DNA of 64,000 nt from positions 62,001-126,000 of the forward strand of contig NZ_CACRUY010000005.1 of the NCBI RefSeq assembly GCF_902652685.1. Reading direction: 5' to 3'. Shown here one piece after another: positions 44,666 to 53,341 of the stretch (positions within the stretch are counted from its first letter, which is position 1; each line of letters opens with the position of its first letter). The position numbers and the translations under genes were made by a program. The notes beneath the pieces are model-generated. The model was not told where the DNA came from, made no database searches, and saw nothing but the letters and a program-made list of their open reading frames with translations. The DNA comes from Mycobacterium sp. Marseille-P9652. Its GTDB lineage: Bacteria; Actinomycetota; Actinomycetes; Mycobacteriales; Mycobacteriaceae.

Positions 44666-46126
44666 ATGGATTTCCGTACCTTTGTCCGGATACTCCTCGC
44701 GCACTGGAAGCTCGCCGTCGGCGCGCTGCTGGCGTGCACGATCGGTGCCGCCGCACTGACGGCGGTGCAAACAAAGCACTACCAGTCGTCGGCCACGATC
44801 CTGATCTCCTTCCCGGGCGCCACCGACCTGACCGAGCTGTACAACGGCACGCTGGCGGCCCAGGAACGGCTGTCGTCGTACGCCCAGATCGCGGGCGGCC
44901 GCACCGTGGCCGAACGCGCGGTGAACCAGGTGCAGGCGCCCATGAGCGCCGACTACCTGGTGACCCAGACCCAGGTCAAGTACACCGCGAAGTCCCTGCT
45001 GTTCACGATCACCGTCAAGGACACCGATGCCAGGCGCGCCGCGGCGCTGGCCGGGGCGATGGCGGATCAGTTCGCGGCGATCGTGCCGACGCTGGGAGCC
45101 ACCGTCGGGTCCACCGGTCCTTCGGCTCCCGCCACCGCCGGGCCGCGGACCGAACCGGGCGAGACGACCCCGGCCCCCGGTCAGCCGCCCGAAGCCGCCC
45201 CCGGGCAGCCGGCCGGCAAGACGCTGGCGGTGGCCCGGGCGAAGGTGGTTGAACCGCCCCGGGTACCCGACCACCCGATCACGCCGGTGCCGGCCCGCAA
45301 CATGGTGATGGGCTTCGCCGCCGGACTGCTGCTCGGCATCGCCGTGGCCCTGGTCCGCGAGGCCACCGACCGCAGCGTGCGCACGCGCGAGAAGCTGGAG
45401 GAGCTGTCCGGGCTGCCGACCCTGGCCGAGCTGCCCGGAAAGCGCGGCGCGGCACCGAGATTCGGTACGGACGTCACGTTCGACGACGGTGTGCGCGGCA
45501 TGCGGGCCCGGCTGCGCCGAGCCGTCGGACCCGACGCCCGCCGGTTGCTCCTGGCGGCCCCTTTCGGCGGCGAGGGAACGACGACGACGGTGCTGAACCT
45601 CTCGCGGGCGCTCGCCGAGATCGGCGAGGACGTGCTGCTCGTCGAGGGTGACACGCGCCGGCCGGTGGTCGCGGGCCTGCTGAACGTCGAATCGGGGGAG
45701 GGCCTGGCCAACGCGCTGGGCAACCCCGACATCGCCGCGGAGGCCGTGAAGCCGACCGCGATCGCGAACCTGTTCATCCTCGCCGCTCGGTCGGCCCGCC
45801 GCGAGGCCCTGCCGTGCAGCGCGTATGCCCCCGAGGCGATCGACCGGGTGCTCGGCGAGCTGTCGTCGCGGTTCGACCGCGTGGTGGTCGACGGTCCACC
45901 GATCCTGGCCACGGCCGACAGCGTCCTGCTGGCCGGCGCCGTGCAAGCCACGGTGCTGGTGGTCCGGGCGAGGCGCACGACCGTCGACGAGCTCACCGAC
46001 GCCTTGACCGCGCTGCGCGCGGGCGGCGCGAACGTCGTCGGCACCGTGCTGACCGACGCCCGGCCGTCGGTGCGCAGCCGGGCCTCGGCACGCGCGTACC
46101 GCGGAAAGGTGCGGGGGACGGCGTGA
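44666..46126 (+). CDS. Wzz/Wzc-like polysaccharide chain-length protein with ATPase domain
   Basis: This 486-residue protein is of the co-polymerase type. A first transmembrane helix (about 13-33) leads to an extracytoplasmic Wzz-like domain, a Pro/Ala-rich linker (about 150-190) and a second helix (about 213-230). A cytoplasmic BY-kinase-like ATPase follows. Its P-loop near residue 300 reads APFGGEGTTTTVLNL: the lysine normally before Ser/Thr is a threonine. Walker A' LLVEGDTRRPVV and Walker B FDRVVVDGPPIL are kept. The C-terminus has only one Tyr (SARAYRGKVRG) instead of a Tyr cluster. It likely sets polymer length, possibly without kinase activity. GTGA overlap with the next gene. Confidence 0.85.
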   Translation: MDFRTFVRILLAHWKLAVGALLACTIGAAALTAVQTKHYQSSATILISFPGATDLTELYNGTLAAQERLSSYAQIAGGRTVAERAVNQVQAPMSADYLVTQTQVKYTAKSLLFTITVKDTDARRAAALAGAMADQFAAIVPTLGATVGSTGPSAPATAGPRTEPGETTPAPGQPPEAAPGQPAGKTLAVARAKVVEPPRVPDHPITPVPARNMVMGFAAGLLLGIAVALVREATDRSVRTREKLEELSGLPTLAELPGKRGAAPRFGTDVTFDDGVRGMRARLRRAVGPDARRLLLAAPFGGEGTTTTVLNLSRALAEIGEDVLLVEGDTRRPVVAGLLNVESGEGLANALGNPDIAAEAVKPTAIANLFILAARSARREALPCSAYAPEAIDRVLGELSSRFDRVVVDGPPILATADSVLLAGAVQATVLVVRARRTTVDELTDALTALRAGGANVVGTVLTDARPSVRSRASARAYRGKVRGTA

Positions 46127-47598
46127 TCTTCGAGCTGCGGGGCCGACATCGCCTGGCGATGGACGGAGCCGCGCTTGCCCTCTTCCTGTTCGGGTGCTTC
46201 GTGTTCGGCGTGCTCTCGGTGCGCCGAACGACCGAGGGCGTGCTGCTCATCGCGGCGCTGTTCTGCCTGGTCGTGTACTGGGTGAAGCCCGAAGGGATGA
46301 CGGCGGTCATGCTGTTCGGGGCGTTCGCCGCGCTGCCCGAAGGGCTGCACATCGGCAAGGTGTTCGGGCCGGTGGCGGTCTACGCCTACCAGGTGGCCGC
46401 GATCCTCGCGATCTGCTACCTGCTCCCGATCGTCAAGCTCCGGTCCTACGACTGGCTGCTACCGGGGATGTTCGCGTTCACGGTCGTGGTCTTCACCGTC
46501 GTCGGGTTCCAGATGGGGCACGACGCCACGATGGTGATGCGCGAATCGACGACCTTGTTCGAAATGATCGTCGGGTTCGTGCTGGCGTTGCTGCTCGTGT
46601 ACGGCGGCTACGTCCGCTGGATCATCCGCGTGATGGTGCCCATCCTGTGGTTCTCGGCGGGCATGGCGATCGTGAGTTCGTTGCACGCCATCCGGCTGGC
46701 CGGGCGCGCCGAAAGCCTGGAAGAGTCGACCGGCGCGGGCCAGGCCCTGCGCATCGTCCTGTCCACCCAGACACCGGCGACCGCCGTGCTCAGCGGACTC
46801 GTCGCCGCCGCGATCATCGGCCGCGTCAGGCCGGCCGTCTACCTGTCCCTCGGGCCGCCCGCGCTCGTCATCTCGCTCCTGTCGTTCGCCCGCAACACGC
46901 TGATCGCCGTGGCCGTCGCGGCCCTGGTCGCCTTCCTCACCAGCTTCGGCTGGGCGGCCCTGCGCCGGACGGCCATGGTGGCCGTCTTCAGCGCCGCGGT
47001 CTTCGCGGTGACGGTGCCGGGGTCGCTGTTCGTGCTGCAGCATTCCGAGGCGGGGGCGTGGCTCAGCGACCAGTTCACCGCGTTCAACCAGCGCGTGCTG
47101 GGCGGGGTTTCGGCGAGTGCGCTGGCCACCGACGAATCCACGCTCGACCGGCTGCGGGAGGTCGCGCGGCTCAACGAGGCCATCGCCCAGGCGCCGGTGT
47201 TCGGGCACGGCCTCGGCTACGCCTACCAGCTGCCGTCCGGCAAGGACCCGAACTCCTTCGCCTGGAAGCTGGGGCCCACCTACTCGCACCTCTTCTACCA
47301 GTGGTTCCTGGCGAAGGCCGGGGCGGTGGGCCTGGCGGCGTTCGCGTGGTTCGCGCTGACGCCGGTGGTTCGTGCGGTGCGCTGCGCGACGGTGCCGGCC
47401 AAGATCAGCGCGGCCGTCAGCGCGGGCCTGCTGGCGATCACCGCCGTCTGGCCGTTGCCGGAAATGCCGATGGACGCCTTGGCGCTGGGGCTGTGCCTGG
47501 GGGCCGCGATGGGATTCGCCGGCCTGCGGCGCCGGGAGCGCGAAGCGGCTCCCGCCGGCGCTTCGCCGGCTCAGGCCGGGGCGCCGGGTGTCCGCTGA
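46123..47598 (+). CDS. Wzy-like O-antigen/polysaccharide polymerase
   Basis: This 491-residue membrane protein has about 12 hydrophobic helices and a large loop near residues 310-390 (APVFGHGLGYAYQLPSGKDP, YSHLFYQWFLAKAGAVGLAA) that matches the O-antigen ligase/polymerase signature. It would link repeat units on a polyprenyl carrier outside the membrane. The GTG at 46123 overlaps the TGA of the chain-length gene, and its own TGA overlaps the next ATG (TGATG), so the genes are tightly coupled. Ligase and polymerase activities cannot be told apart from sequence. Confidence 0.82.
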   Translation: MIFELRGRHRLAMDGAALALFLFGCFVFGVLSVRRTTEGVLLIAALFCLVVYWVKPEGMTAVMLFGAFAALPEGLHIGKVFGPVAVYAYQVAAILAICYLLPIVKLRSYDWLLPGMFAFTVVVFTVVGFQMGHDATMVMRESTTLFEMIVGFVLALLLVYGGYVRWIIRVMVPILWFSAGMAIVSSLHAIRLAGRAESLEESTGAGQALRIVLSTQTPATAVLSGLVAAAIIGRVRPAVYLSLGPPALVISLLSFARNTLIAVAVAALVAFLTSFGWAALRRTAMVAVFSAAVFAVTVPGSLFVLQHSEAGAWLSDQFTAFNQRVLGGVSASALATDESTLDRLREVARLNEAIAQAPVFGHGLGYAYQLPSGKDPNSFAWKLGPTYSHLFYQWFLAKAGAVGLAAFAWFALTPVVRAVRCATVPAKISAAVSAGLLAITAVWPLPEMPMDALALGLCLGAAMGFAGLRRREREAAPAGASPAQAGAPGVR

Positions 47599-48617
47599 TG
47601 GCGCCCCTCGCGGTCACCCACGTGGGGCCGGACATGTACAGCTTCGGCGGCACGCAGTCCGTCATCCGGGTGATCCGCGACAACCAGATCGGCGCCGACG
47701 AGATCCGCGTCCTCTCGACGTGGGACGGGCGCCGGCACCTGAAGAACCTGCTCCTCACCGGGGGCGCGGGGACGGCGCTGGCCCGAACCCCGCGCACCAC
47801 GATCGTGCACTTTCACATGTCCAACGGCGGAGCGTGGCTGCGTGAGGGACCGCTGATCCGGCTGGCCGACGCACGCGGACTGCGCGTCGTCATCACGATC
47901 CACGGATCCGACTTTCACCGGTTCGCCTGGTCCCACAAGCATTTCGTGGGCGCGATCCTGAGTCATGCGGACCACCTGATCCTGCTGTCGGAGGAGGCGC
48001 GCGCCGCGGCCGCGTGGGTGGCGCCCTACGTCCCCACCTCGGTGGTGGCCAACCCGATCCCGATCGACCGCGACGCCCCCGGCGCGAGCACGACGCCTCC
48101 CGTCGTGCTGTTCGCCGGGACCATCGGCTTACGCAAAGGGGTCGACAAGCTCGTCGCGGCGTGGCGGCTGCTGCTCGCCGAGGGCATCGAAGGGCAGTGT
48201 CGCATCGTCGGTCCCATCGACGACTACTCCCCGCCGCCAACCGAACGCCTGTCGGTCGAACCGCCGGTCCACCCCGACCGGGTGCGCGAACTGCTCCGGA
48301 CCGTGCGGGTGGTGACGCTGCCGTCGTTCGCCGAGGGCATGCCGATGATCCTCACCGAGGCGCTGGCCGGCGCGCGCCCGATCGTGGCGACGCCCGTCGG
48401 CGGCACGACGGAAATCGCCTCCGACCCGCACATGCTCGTGCCCGTCGGCGACGTCCCCGCGCTGGCCCGCGGCATCGCCCGTTACCTGCGCCACCCGGAC
48501 CTCGCCGAGCGCGACGGGCTGCGCGGCCAGCAGCACATCGCGGCCACCCGCAGCCCCGAGGTCATCGGCGCGGAGCTCCGGCGGATCTACGAGAGCTGCC
48601 TCGATGCGGCGAGTTGA
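47598..48617 (+). CDS. Glycosyltransferase family 4 protein
   Basis: This 339-residue GT-B glycosyltransferase shows an N-terminal acceptor domain with VTHVGPDMYSFGGTQSVIRV and a C-terminal donor domain with VVLFAGTIGLRKGVDKLVAA. The GT4 donor signature FAEGMPMILTEALAGARPIV contains the conserved E-x7-E. It adds a sugar from a nucleotide donor to a growing lipid-linked oligosaccharide on the cytoplasmic side. It is coupled to the polymerase gene by TGATG and overlaps the next gene by 14 bases. The donor sugar is unknown. Confidence 0.87.
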   Translation: MAPLAVTHVGPDMYSFGGTQSVIRVIRDNQIGADEIRVLSTWDGRRHLKNLLLTGGAGTALARTPRTTIVHFHMSNGGAWLREGPLIRLADARGLRVVITIHGSDFHRFAWSHKHFVGAILSHADHLILLSEEARAAAAWVAPYVPTSVVANPIPIDRDAPGASTTPPVVLFAGTIGLRKGVDKLVAAWRLLLAEGIEGQCRIVGPIDDYSPPPTERLSVEPPVHPDRVRELLRTVRVVTLPSFAEGMPMILTEALAGARPIVATPVGGTTEIASDPHMLVPVGDVPALARGIARYLRHPDLAERDGLRGQQHIAATRSPEVIGAELRRIYESCLDAAS

Positions 48618-49560
48618 GCTCCCGGGACCGGGGCTGACGGTCAGCGCGGTCGGCTTCGGGTGCGGCGGCCTGCTGCAGTCGCCGTCGCGCAGGGAGCGGA
48701 TGGCGGTGCTGGGCGCCGCCGTCGCCAACGGCATCACCCACTTCGACACCGCGCGCATGTACGGCCTCGGACGGGCGGAGTCGGAGCTCGGGGCGTTCCT
48801 GCGCACGGTCGACCGCGACTCCGTGACCATCGCGACCAAGTTCGGCATCAACGTGGGCGGCGCCGTGGCGAGGCTCGCGCGATTCCAGGCGCCGGCGCGG
48901 GCGCTGCTCCGCGCGGCGCCGGCGCTGCGCCGCGCCGTCAAGCGGCGGCAGGGATCGCCGGAGGCACCGCGGGTCTACGACGCGGCGGCCGCCGCGCGCG
49001 GCCTGGACCAGAGCCTGGCGGCGCTGGGCGTCGACCACGTCGACATCCTGTTCGTGCACGGCCCGCGGCCCGGCGACACGGTCGCGGCCGGCGAGTTGCG
49101 CGAGTTCTTCGAACGCGCCCACCGGCAGGGCAAGATCCGGGCGTGGGGCGTCTCGCAGGACGAGGGGCTCGACACCGACTTCGCCGCGGAGTTCGCCCCC
49201 CAGGGGGTGAGCCAGGTGCGCGGCGACCTGCTCGGTCCGCCGCCGCGCCCGGCCGATCTCGTCTTCGGGGTGCTCAACCGGTCGTATGCCACCTTGTCGG
49301 GCGCGCTGCACGCCGACGCGCGGCTGGCGGCCCACTGGCGCGAGGCACTCCAGCTCGATCCGCTGGCCGCCGGTGCGCTGCCCAAGCTGATCCTCGGCTC
49401 GTCCGCGGCGGCGACGGGGTGCCGCGCCATCCTGTACAGCACCACCCGTCCGCGCCGCGTCGCCGAGGCGGCGGACGCCGTGGACGCCCCGGTGGACGCC
49501 GACACCCTGACCCGATTCCTGGCTTTGGTCAAGGAGTTTCGAGAGGGCACCGCCGCGTGA
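48604..49560 (+). CDS. Aldo/keto reductase family protein
   Basis: This 318-residue NADPH-dependent reductase has the full catalytic tetrad: Asp48 and Tyr53 in THFDTARMYGLG, Lys79 in IATKFG, and His152 in ILFVHGP. The protein starts inside the preceding glycosyltransferase gene and overlaps the next start by GTGA. Its position beside a GMC oxidoreductase within a polysaccharide operon suggests oxidation/reduction of a sugar or alditol residue (inference). The C-terminal NADPH loop is somewhat shortened compared with classic members. Confidence 0.83.
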   Translation: MRRVELPGPGLTVSAVGFGCGGLLQSPSRRERMAVLGAAVANGITHFDTARMYGLGRAESELGAFLRTVDRDSVTIATKFGINVGGAVARLARFQAPARALLRAAPALRRAVKRRQGSPEAPRVYDAAAAARGLDQSLAALGVDHVDILFVHGPRPGDTVAAGELREFFERAHRQGKIRAWGVSQDEGLDTDFAAEFAPQGVSQVRGDLLGPPPRPADLVFGVLNRSYATLSGALHADARLAAHWREALQLDPLAAGALPKLILGSSAAATGCRAILYSTTRPRRVAEAADAVDAPVDADTLTRFLALVKEFREGTAA

Positions 49561-51257
49561 TCCGCGCCCCGCAGGACTTCGCCGCGGGCGCGACGATCGA
49601 GACCGACGTCGTGGTGGTCGGCGCCGGCCCGATCGGGATCGCCACGGCGCTCGAACTGGCGCGCGCGGGCGTGCGGGTCGCGCTGATCGAAAGCGGTCTT
49701 TCGCGCATCGACCACGCGGCGCAAAAGTTGGCGTCTTTCGACTCGCGGCAGGACGACTACTTCCATTCGCGCAGCGAGCTCATGGTGCGCCGGCAGGTCG
49801 GGGGCACGTCGGCGCTGTGGGGCGGGCGCTGTGTCCCCTACGACCCCATCGACTTCGAGGACCGTCCGATCACCGCGCAGGCGCGCTGGCCGATCCGGTA
49901 CGAGGATGTCGAGCCCTACCTGCAGCGGGCCTGCGACTGGGCCGCGTGCGGCAGGGCGGCGTTCAACGCGCGGGACATCCCCGAGATCGCGGGCCACGAC
50001 ATGGTTCCCGGCCTGCCCGACGGAGCGCTGCGCACGACCGACCTCGAACGGTGGGCGCTGCCAACGCGTTTCGGGCGCGCGTACCGCGACGACCTGCGCG
50101 ACGCCACCCGCCTCACCGTGTGGACCGGCCTGACGTGCACGGAGATCGTCACGACCGACACCGGCGATTCGGTCGACCATCTCGTCGTGAAAGCCCTCGA
50201 CGGCCGGGAAGGCAGGGTGGTCGCGACCGACTACGTGATCGCGACCGGCGGCGTGGAGGCGACCCGGCTGCTGCTGGCGTCGGACCGGCACCATCCCGCG
50301 GGGCTCGGCAACGCCGGCGGACACCTGGGGCGCTGGTACATGTCGCACGTCGAGGGGCGGGTCGCGCGGGTGCATTTCACCGCGGACCCGGTCATCCACG
50401 AGCACGAGCGGGACGACGAGGGGGTGTACGTCCGCCGGCGCTTCACGCTCAGTGCCGAGGCCCAGCGTGAGCTGGGGGTGCCGAATGCCGCCGTCTGGCT
50501 GGTGAATCCACCGATCAGCGACCCGGGCCACGGCAGCGGGATCCTCTCCGGGGTCTACCTGACGCTGATCTCGCCGCTCGGCCGCTTCCTGCTTGCCCAG
50601 GCCATCCGCGAGACGCACACGAAGACGGACGGCCCGCCACGCGTGCTGGCGCACCTGCGCAACATCGTGCGAGACCTGTTGCCGTCCATCCGGTTCGCGG
50701 TCGCCTTCACGTATGCACGCTTCCTGCGCAGGGGCCGCAAGGCGCCCGGGTTCTTCGTGAAGAGCGCCGACAACAGCTACCTGCTGCACTTTCACGGCGA
50801 GCACCTGCCGCACCGGGAGAGCCGGATCGAGCTCACCGACGAGCGGGACGCCCTGGGCATGCGCAGGGTGCGCACGCACATGCACTTCTCCGAGGCCGAC
50901 TACGCGAGCGTGCGCACGGTCATCGGCGTGATCGACGAGCACCTGCGGCGCCACGGCGTCGGGTACGTCGAGTGGCTCACCGACGACGTCGAGGGTTCGG
51001 TGCGCGCGTTCATGAAGGGCTACGCCGGCTACCACCAGGCCGGGACGACGCGGATGGCCGCCACGCCGGACGGCGGCGTGGTGGATCCGGACCTCCAGGT
51101 CCACGGGGTGCGCGGCCTCTACGTGGCCAGCACGTCGGTGCTGCCCACGTCCAGTCAGGCCAATCCGACGCTGCTGGGGATCGCGCTGGGGGTGCGCCTG
51201 GCCGATCACCTGGCGGACGCTCGAAAGGCGTGCAAGCCAACGAGTTCGGCGGGTTAA
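49557..51257 (+). CDS. GMC-type FAD-dependent oxidoreductase
   Basis: This 566-residue flavoenzyme carries the dinucleotide motif VVVVGAGPIGIATALELARA at residues 18-37, VRRQVGGTSALWGGRCVPYD as the GMC flavin loop, and the C-terminal signature LYVASTSVLPTSSQANPTLL with GYHQAGTTRMA. Such enzymes oxidise sugar or alcohol hydroxyl groups. The GTG overlaps the TGA of the aldo/keto reductase gene. It ends the plus-strand operon, its TAA interlocking tail to tail (TTAA) with the opposite glycosyltransferase gene. There is no signal peptide, so it is probably cytoplasmic. Confidence 0.84.
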   Translation: MIRAPQDFAAGATIETDVVVVGAGPIGIATALELARAGVRVALIESGLSRIDHAAQKLASFDSRQDDYFHSRSELMVRRQVGGTSALWGGRCVPYDPIDFEDRPITAQARWPIRYEDVEPYLQRACDWAACGRAAFNARDIPEIAGHDMVPGLPDGALRTTDLERWALPTRFGRAYRDDLRDATRLTVWTGLTCTEIVTTDTGDSVDHLVVKALDGREGRVVATDYVIATGGVEATRLLLASDRHHPAGLGNAGGHLGRWYMSHVEGRVARVHFTADPVIHEHERDDEGVYVRRRFTLSAEAQRELGVPNAAVWLVNPPISDPGHGSGILSGVYLTLISPLGRFLLAQAIRETHTKTDGPPRVLAHLRNIVRDLLPSIRFAVAFTYARFLRRGRKAPGFFVKSADNSYLLHFHGEHLPHRESRIELTDERDALGMRRVRTHMHFSEADYASVRTVIGVIDEHLRRHGVGYVEWLTDDVEGSVRAFMKGYAGYHQAGTTRMAATPDGGVVDPDLQVHGVRGLYVASTSVLPTSSQANPTLLGIALGVRLADHLADARKACKPTSSAG

Positions 51258-52312
51258 CGTCGGCGCGCCAGCACCTCGGCGATGATTTCGAGGAACCGTT
51301 CGGCCACCAGGTCGACGGCGCACCGCCGGGCGTAATGCTGCGCCGCCGCGGCGCCTTGGCGCGCCGCCACGGCCGGGTCGGCCAGCAGGTCGAACGCGGC
51401 GGCGAGGCCGGCGACGTCGTCGATGCCGATCGGCGGGCACTCCGTGGGCTGATACTCCGGCAGGGCGCCGGCCGTGGATACGATCGGCATCACGCCCAGC
51501 TGCATCGAGAGCACCTGGACCCCGCTCTGCGACGCGCGTCGGTAGTGCGAGACCGATCCCTTGGCGGCGGCCAGAATCGGGATGACGTCGGCGTAGCGGT
51601 AACTGCCCCGGCGCCAGACCGTGTGCTCGGGCAGGGCGCCGGCGTCCAGGGTGCCGTCCCCGATGAGCACCAGGTTGTCCCCGCGCCAGCCTCCGCCGGT
51701 GACGTGCCGCTGCCACGCCCGCAATACCACATCGGCGTTCTTGTACGGGTTGAGCCGGCCGAACATCACGAAGTCCCGGCGCCCGTCGGCGCCCACCAGT
51801 GGGGGCACGCGGTGCGGGTCGATGTCACTGGCCAGTGGGACCACGTGCACGGGCGTGCCCGCGACGTCACGGTTCCCGGCGACGGCTTCCGCCACGTAGC
51901 GGCTGTAGGTGATGGTGGCCGCCGAGCGGGCGCCCCAGCGGTCGAACACCGCCACCTCGTAGGCGGGCCGCTGCTCGCCGGGGTCGTGCGGGCGGTCGTC
52001 GTGCACCACCTGGATGCGTGGCGCCCGGCCCGCCAGCGCGATCCACCGGGGATCGCGGACGATCTCGGCGATCACGACGTCCGGCCGGTAACTGCGGATC
52101 CGGCGCCAGGCCCGCAACGTCGGCGGCCACGTCGAAGCGGTGCGAAAGCTCGGTTCGAGCACCAGCTCGTAGTCGCGGGCGGCGTCGGACTCGGGGTGCC
52201 GATCCGACGTCACCAGCAGCACGTCGGCCCCGTGCCGGATCAGCGCTTCGGCCTGCACCCGCACGGCCGGCCGCGTCCACGGCGAAAGCCACAGCACGCG
52301 AGGCGAATTCAC
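51254..52312 (-). CDS. Glycosyltransferase (GT-B, family 4-like)
   Basis: This 352-residue protein starts with GTG as VNSPRVLWLSPWTRPAVRVQ. The donor half shows DFVMFGRLNPYKNADVVLRA and VLSMQLGVMPIVSTAGALPE, a GT-B fold with a weak GT4 signature lacking the usual E-x7-E. A short loop KGSVSHYRRASQSGVQVLSM replaces the usual donor pocket, so donor preference may be unusual. It is coupled by GTGA to the upstream methyltransferase gene and is the last gene of the minus-strand polysaccharide operon. Confidence 0.78.
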   Translation of the reverse strand: MNSPRVLWLSPWTRPAVRVQAEALIRHGADVLLVTSDRHPESDAARDYELVLEPSFRTASTWPPTLRAWRRIRSYRPDVVIAEIVRDPRWIALAGRAPRIQVVHDDRPHDPGEQRPAYEVAVFDRWGARSAATITYSRYVAEAVAGNRDVAGTPVHVVPLASDIDPHRVPPLVGADGRRDFVMFGRLNPYKNADVVLRAWQRHVTGGGWRGDNLVLIGDGTLDAGALPEHTVWRRGSYRYADVIPILAAAKGSVSHYRRASQSGVQVLSMQLGVMPIVSTAGALPEYQPTECPPIGIDDVAGLAAAFDLLADPAVAARQGAAAAQHYARRCAVDLVAERFLEIIAEVLARRR

Positions 52313-53130
52313 CGTTCCCCGTCGGCGTGCAGGAAGATGTCCGCGTCGGTCCACATCCGGGTCTCGAGCGCGCGGCGGGGCACCCCCTGCAGGAGGTTCG
52401 TCACCCGCGGCGAGGCGAGCAACCGCCAGGCCACGGGATTGACGTCCGCCCGCGTCCAGATGTGCAGGCCCATGCCGCCGAGGAACCACCAGCGGGTCTT
52501 GGAGGTGTGAAAGCGCATGCCGAACCGCTTCCCGATCAGTTCCAGCGTCGAGCGCTGGTAGAAGGTGATGTGCTGCCCGGTCGCGAAGGCGTAGTACATC
52601 CACTCCTCCGGCGGCGGGGGCTGCCCGTCGAAGATCTCGGTCGTGAAGACGATCGTGTCGGTGCCGGTGCTCTGCAGTAACTCGTCCACGAATGCGACGG
52701 GGTCGGCGAGATGCTCCATCACCTCGAAAGCGGTGACCGCGGTGTACGGCCGGCCGGGGCCCGCGTCGGCCTCGAAGCCCCGCGCTGTCAGGTTGGGGGA
52801 GTGCTTGTCCGCCCAGTAGTAGTCGAAGCCGATGTCGCGCATCATGCGGGTGAAAAGCCCGTAGCCGCCGGCGGCGTCGAGGTAGCGGCCGCGGCGGTCG
52901 AACAGAAAGAACAACAGCACCGACATCGCGCGCGCCAGGTACTGGTTGCGCCACACCAGGGTCGTGTCCGCCGCCGCCACCGGGCTCGCGTAGGCCTCGT
53001 CCAGCCAGAAGGGTTCTTCGGTCTGCAGGCCCCCGCAGTTGCCGCAGAAGTAGTACTTGCAGTCGTACTTCCCGAGCAGCTGGTGAGTGAACGCCAGACT
53101 GGTGCCGGAACTGCAGATGCGGCACAGCAC
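52309..53130 (-). CDS. SAM-dependent methyltransferase with N-terminal zinc motif
   Basis: This protein of about 273 residues opens with a zinc-ribbon-like VLCRICSSG plus CGNCGGLQTEEPFW, as in sugar C- or O-methyltransferases. The Rossmann domain RYLDAAGGYGLFTRMMRDIG follows, with TAFEVMEHLADPVAFVDELL as the conserved post-motif. It probably methylates a sugar of the repeat unit or a nucleotide sugar. The start is uncertain: a TTG at 53139 sits right against an AGGAGG, whereas the GTG at 53130 has better spacing and is used. It couples to the glycosyltransferase by GTGA. Confidence 0.8.
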   Translation of the reverse strand: MLCRICSSGTSLAFTHQLLGKYDCKYYFCGNCGGLQTEEPFWLDEAYASPVAAADTTLVWRNQYLARAMSVLLFFLFDRRGRYLDAAGGYGLFTRMMRDIGFDYYWADKHSPNLTARGFEADAGPGRPYTAVTAFEVMEHLADPVAFVDELLQSTGTDTIVFTTEIFDGQPPPPEEWMYYAFATGQHITFYQRSTLELIGKRFGMRFHTSKTRWWFLGGMGLHIWTRADVNPVAWRLLASPRVTNLLQGVPRRALETRMWTDADIFLHADGER

Positions 53131-53341
53131 GTTACTCAACCCTCCTCAGCGAAAGGACAATGCCGAAGCTACGGCACCGCGCGCGCGGGGAGCAAGCCCG
53201 CGCCGCCGATGTCGCCGGCGAGCGGGAAGTCATTGGGGCGGCGGGACGTTCGGACGTTTCTCGGTACCGGCCGCGACGTGGCGTGGTAGCTTTGATCGTC
53301 CCGCATCGGTTTGCTCGAGAGACGCCCCGGATGACCGCCTG

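Noticed and set aside
48975-51716. A 913-codon minus-strand open frame
   Set aside because: It is antisense to the AKR and GMC genes and shows no domain pattern.
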